Part shown: positions 62,495 to 64,000 of the stretch, in pieces | Position numbering within the stretch: the first letter of the stretch is position 1 | Layout of the letters: every line of letters begins with the position of its first letter | Source of the DNA: Paraburkholderia madseniana | Lineage (GTDB): Bacteria > Pseudomonadota > Gammaproteobacteria > Burkholderiales > Burkholderiaceae | Assembly: GCF_009690905.1 (NCBI RefSeq) | Contig: NZ_VOSW01000023.1 | Location: 38,161-102,160, forward strand | Reading direction: 5' to 3' | Length of the DNA: 64,000 nt | Translations under genes and position numbers: made by a program | Notes under the pieces: generated by a model | Database searches by the model: none | Told to the model about the DNA's origin: nothing | What the model saw: the letters and a program-made list of their open reading frames with translations, nothing else

Positions 62495-63814
62495 ATGCTG
62501 AGGGCGATTTATAACGCGCTCTGGTGGATCGTCGCGCCGCTTGCCGTGCTGCGCTTGCTGATTCGTTCGCGCAAGGAGCGTGGCTATCGTGAGCATATCG
62601 CCGAGCGTTTCGGATACTCGCGAGGTCGGCTGCCGGAAGACAATGCACCGCTGATCTGGGTGCATGCGGTGTCGGTGGGCGAGACGCGTGCCGCGCAACC
62701 GTTGATCGATGCGCTGATGAAGGCGCGTCCCGATGCGCGAATTCTTTTGACGCATATGACGCCGAGTGGCCGCGCGACCGGCGAGCAAATTTTTGGCGAC
62801 CGCGTGTTGCGCAGTTATCTGCCGTACGACATGCCGCACGTGGTGCGGCGGTTTTTGCGGGCGTGGCGGCCGTCGCTCGGTCTGGTGATGGAAACCGAGG
62901 TGTGGCCCACGCTGATCGACGAATGCCGTCGCGCGGACGTGCCGCTGGTGCTGACCAATGCGCGGATGTCGGCGCGCTCGTATAAGCGCGCAGCCAAGTT
63001 CGGCCATGCGACCAAGGATGTGTTCGGCGGGTTTGCGCGAGTGCTGGCGCAGAGTCCGTCGGATGCGGAGCGGCTTACTGCACTCGGTGCGCGTAATGTC
63101 GCGGTGCTTGGGAATTTGAAGTTCGATATGAGCACGCCGCCGGAATTGGCGGCGCGTGGTCATGCATGGCGTGCGGCGATCGGCACGCGGCCTGTGTGGG
63201 TTGCGGCGAGTACGCGTGAAGGCGAAGAGGAACTGGTGCTGCAGGCGTTCGCGGCGCTGGGTATCGAGGATGCGTTGCTGATTCTGGTGCCGCGTCATCC
63301 GCAACGGTTTAATGAAGTGGCGGGGCTGGTCGAGAAGGCTGGTTTGCGTCTTGAGCGGCGTTCGATATGGGCGCCTGCTGCGACGGTGGCGTCGGGTGCT
63401 GCTTCAGCTATAGGCGGCGGTGTGCTTGCTTTGCCTTCTGACGTCAACGTGCTGCTTGGCGATTCGATGGGCGAGTTGGGCGCTTACTATGCGGCTTCGG
63501 ATCTGGCGTTTATCGGTGGGAGTTTGCTGCCGCTGGGCGGGCAGAATCTGATTGAGGCATGCGCGGTTGGGGTGCCGGTGCTGATCGGGCCGCATGTGTT
63601 CAACTTCACGCAAGCGACTGCGGATGCGGTCGCGGCGGGTGCGGCGGTGCAGGTGCAAGATCCGGCTGATCTGGCGCGGGCGTTGCGCGAGCTCTTCGGC
63701 GATAAGGCAAGGCGGCTGGCGATGGGCGGTGCAGCTTCGGCGTTTGCCGCGCGCCATCGTGGCGCGACGGCGCGGACTGTTGATGTGTTGATGGCGGTGT
63801 TGCCGGAGGAATGA
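62495..63814 (+). CDS. waaA: 3-deoxy-D-manno-octulosonic acid transferase
   Basis: A 439-residue GT30 enzyme with an N-terminal membrane anchor (IYNALWWIVAPLAVLRLLI). Conserved features are ERFGYSRGRLPEDNAPLIWV, HAVSVGETRAAQPLIDAL with the catalytic glutamate in the G-E-T-R/x segment, LVMETEVWPTLIDECRR and FIGGSLLPLGGQNLIEACAV. It transfers Kdo from CMP-Kdo to lipid IVA at the cytoplasmic face. The gene starts 76 bases after kdoO and is probably co-transcribed with waaC and kdoO. Confidence 0.95.
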   Translation: MLRAIYNALWWIVAPLAVLRLLIRSRKERGYREHIAERFGYSRGRLPEDNAPLIWVHAVSVGETRAAQPLIDALMKARPDARILLTHMTPSGRATGEQIFGDRVLRSYLPYDMPHVVRRFLRAWRPSLGLVMETEVWPTLIDECRRADVPLVLTNARMSARSYKRAAKFGHATKDVFGGFARVLAQSPSDAERLTALGARNVAVLGNLKFDMSTPPELAARGHAWRAAIGTRPVWVAASTREGEEELVLQAFAALGIEDALLILVPRHPQRFNEVAGLVEKAGLRLERRSIWAPAATVASGAASAIGGGVLALPSDVNVLLGDSMGELGAYYAASDLAFIGGSLLPLGGQNLIEACAVGVPVLIGPHVFNFTQATADAVAAGAAVQVQDPADLARALRELFGDKARRLAMGGAASAFAARHRGATARTVDVLMAVLPEE

Positions 63815-63840
63815 GAGGAGACGCGCAAGCGCCCCGAATT

Positions 63841-63863
63841 CAAAGCTTCAAAGCTTCAAAGCG
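63841..63863. repeat. 8-bp tandem repeat
   Basis: Three near-perfect units of CAAAGCTT in direct succession just before the IS5-like element. This may be a by-product of insertion or simple slippage. Confidence 0.7.
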
Positions 63864-63885
63864 CGCCTCTCGGGCTTAGAGCGTG

Positions 63886-64000
63886 TTAGGCACTTTGAAG
63901 TACTGGCACCGCGTGAACGAGCATAAGTATTGCGAAGACCACGAAATGAAGCCCGGCAAGCGTTTCGGGTAGTCGCTCGTAATCACGTGCGAGGCGACGG
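63886..64000 (-). mobile_element. IS5-family transposase, C-terminal part (cut by the window edge)
   Basis: The minus strand reads RRLARDYERLPETLAGLHFV and ends in VPVLQSA with a TAA at 63886-63888. The motif 'R-D-Y-E-x-L-P-E-T' is the standard C-terminal signature of IS5-group transposases. The 37 codons seen are intact. GAGCGTGTTAGGCAC at 63879-63893 may be part of the terminal inverted repeat, but the other end lies outside the window. The element sits just after waaA, 72 bases from its stop. Confidence 0.85.

Overview
The window looks like chromosomal DNA of a Burkholderia sensu lato species, most likely Paraburkholderia. Three things point there: a waaC - Kdo 3-hydroxylase - waaA lipid A/core block, the epimerase - WbpL-type - WbpM-type trio typical of Burkholderia O-antigen loci, and high-GC coding sequence. 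Species cannot be decided from the sequence alone.

Most of the window is a very large surface-polysaccharide region. Positions 1-11744 read rightward: the end of rmlD, a rhamnosyltransferase-like GT2, the ABC exporter Wzm/Wzt (Wzt with a C-terminal glycan-binding domain), a methyltransferase, acyltransferases, FdtA and FdtB (dTDP-3-amino-3,6-dideoxyhexose synthesis), two large glycosyltransferases and a second methyltransferase. From 11823 to 18522 come accessory modification genes: a PhyH-type dioxygenase, a beta-propeller glycosidase-like protein, a sulfotransferase, a GT-C-like membrane protein, a decayed acyltransferase and an intact one. From 18934 to 29082, on the minus strand, lie polyprenyl-phosphate sugar transferases, GtrA proteins, a YfhO-like membrane protein, an epimerase, a double-domain GT2 and manC. 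From 29608 to 34336, rightward, are a GT2, an epimerase, a WbpL-type initiating transferase and a WbpM-type 4,6-dehydratase, closed by a clear terminator. A second initiating transferase of WecA type meets it tail to tail.

Positions 35768-52272 are an accessory island between parts of the polysaccharide locus. It holds a chemoreceptor, two displaced chemoreceptor fragments and a decayed galE copy. It also holds a repeated pair of very small proteins (families A and B here) ahead of an operon for a small membrane protein, a membrane-anchored tandem AAA+ ATPase, a winged-helix protein and a small partner. Further right are a Phd/VapC toxin-antitoxin pair with a visible promoter and operator, an IS21-type remnant, a diverged StbB-like protein, a tyrosine recombinase, a 434-bp tandem duplication and a TumA/TumE-like pair. 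A segment of about 295 bp occurs once before and once after the AAA+ operon and carries a conserved hairpin. The small-protein/AAA+ module is the best candidate for an undescribed system.

From 52681 the polysaccharide genes resume: a second manC, galE, two glycosyltransferases and a Wzx-type flippase on the minus strand, then manB, waaC, kdoO and waaA on the plus strand. The right edge cuts into an IS5-type transposase. The window therefore carries an ABC export system and a flippase, plus two initiating transferases, which suggests two separate glycans sharing precursor enzymes. No tRNA, rRNA or CRISPR array was seen.
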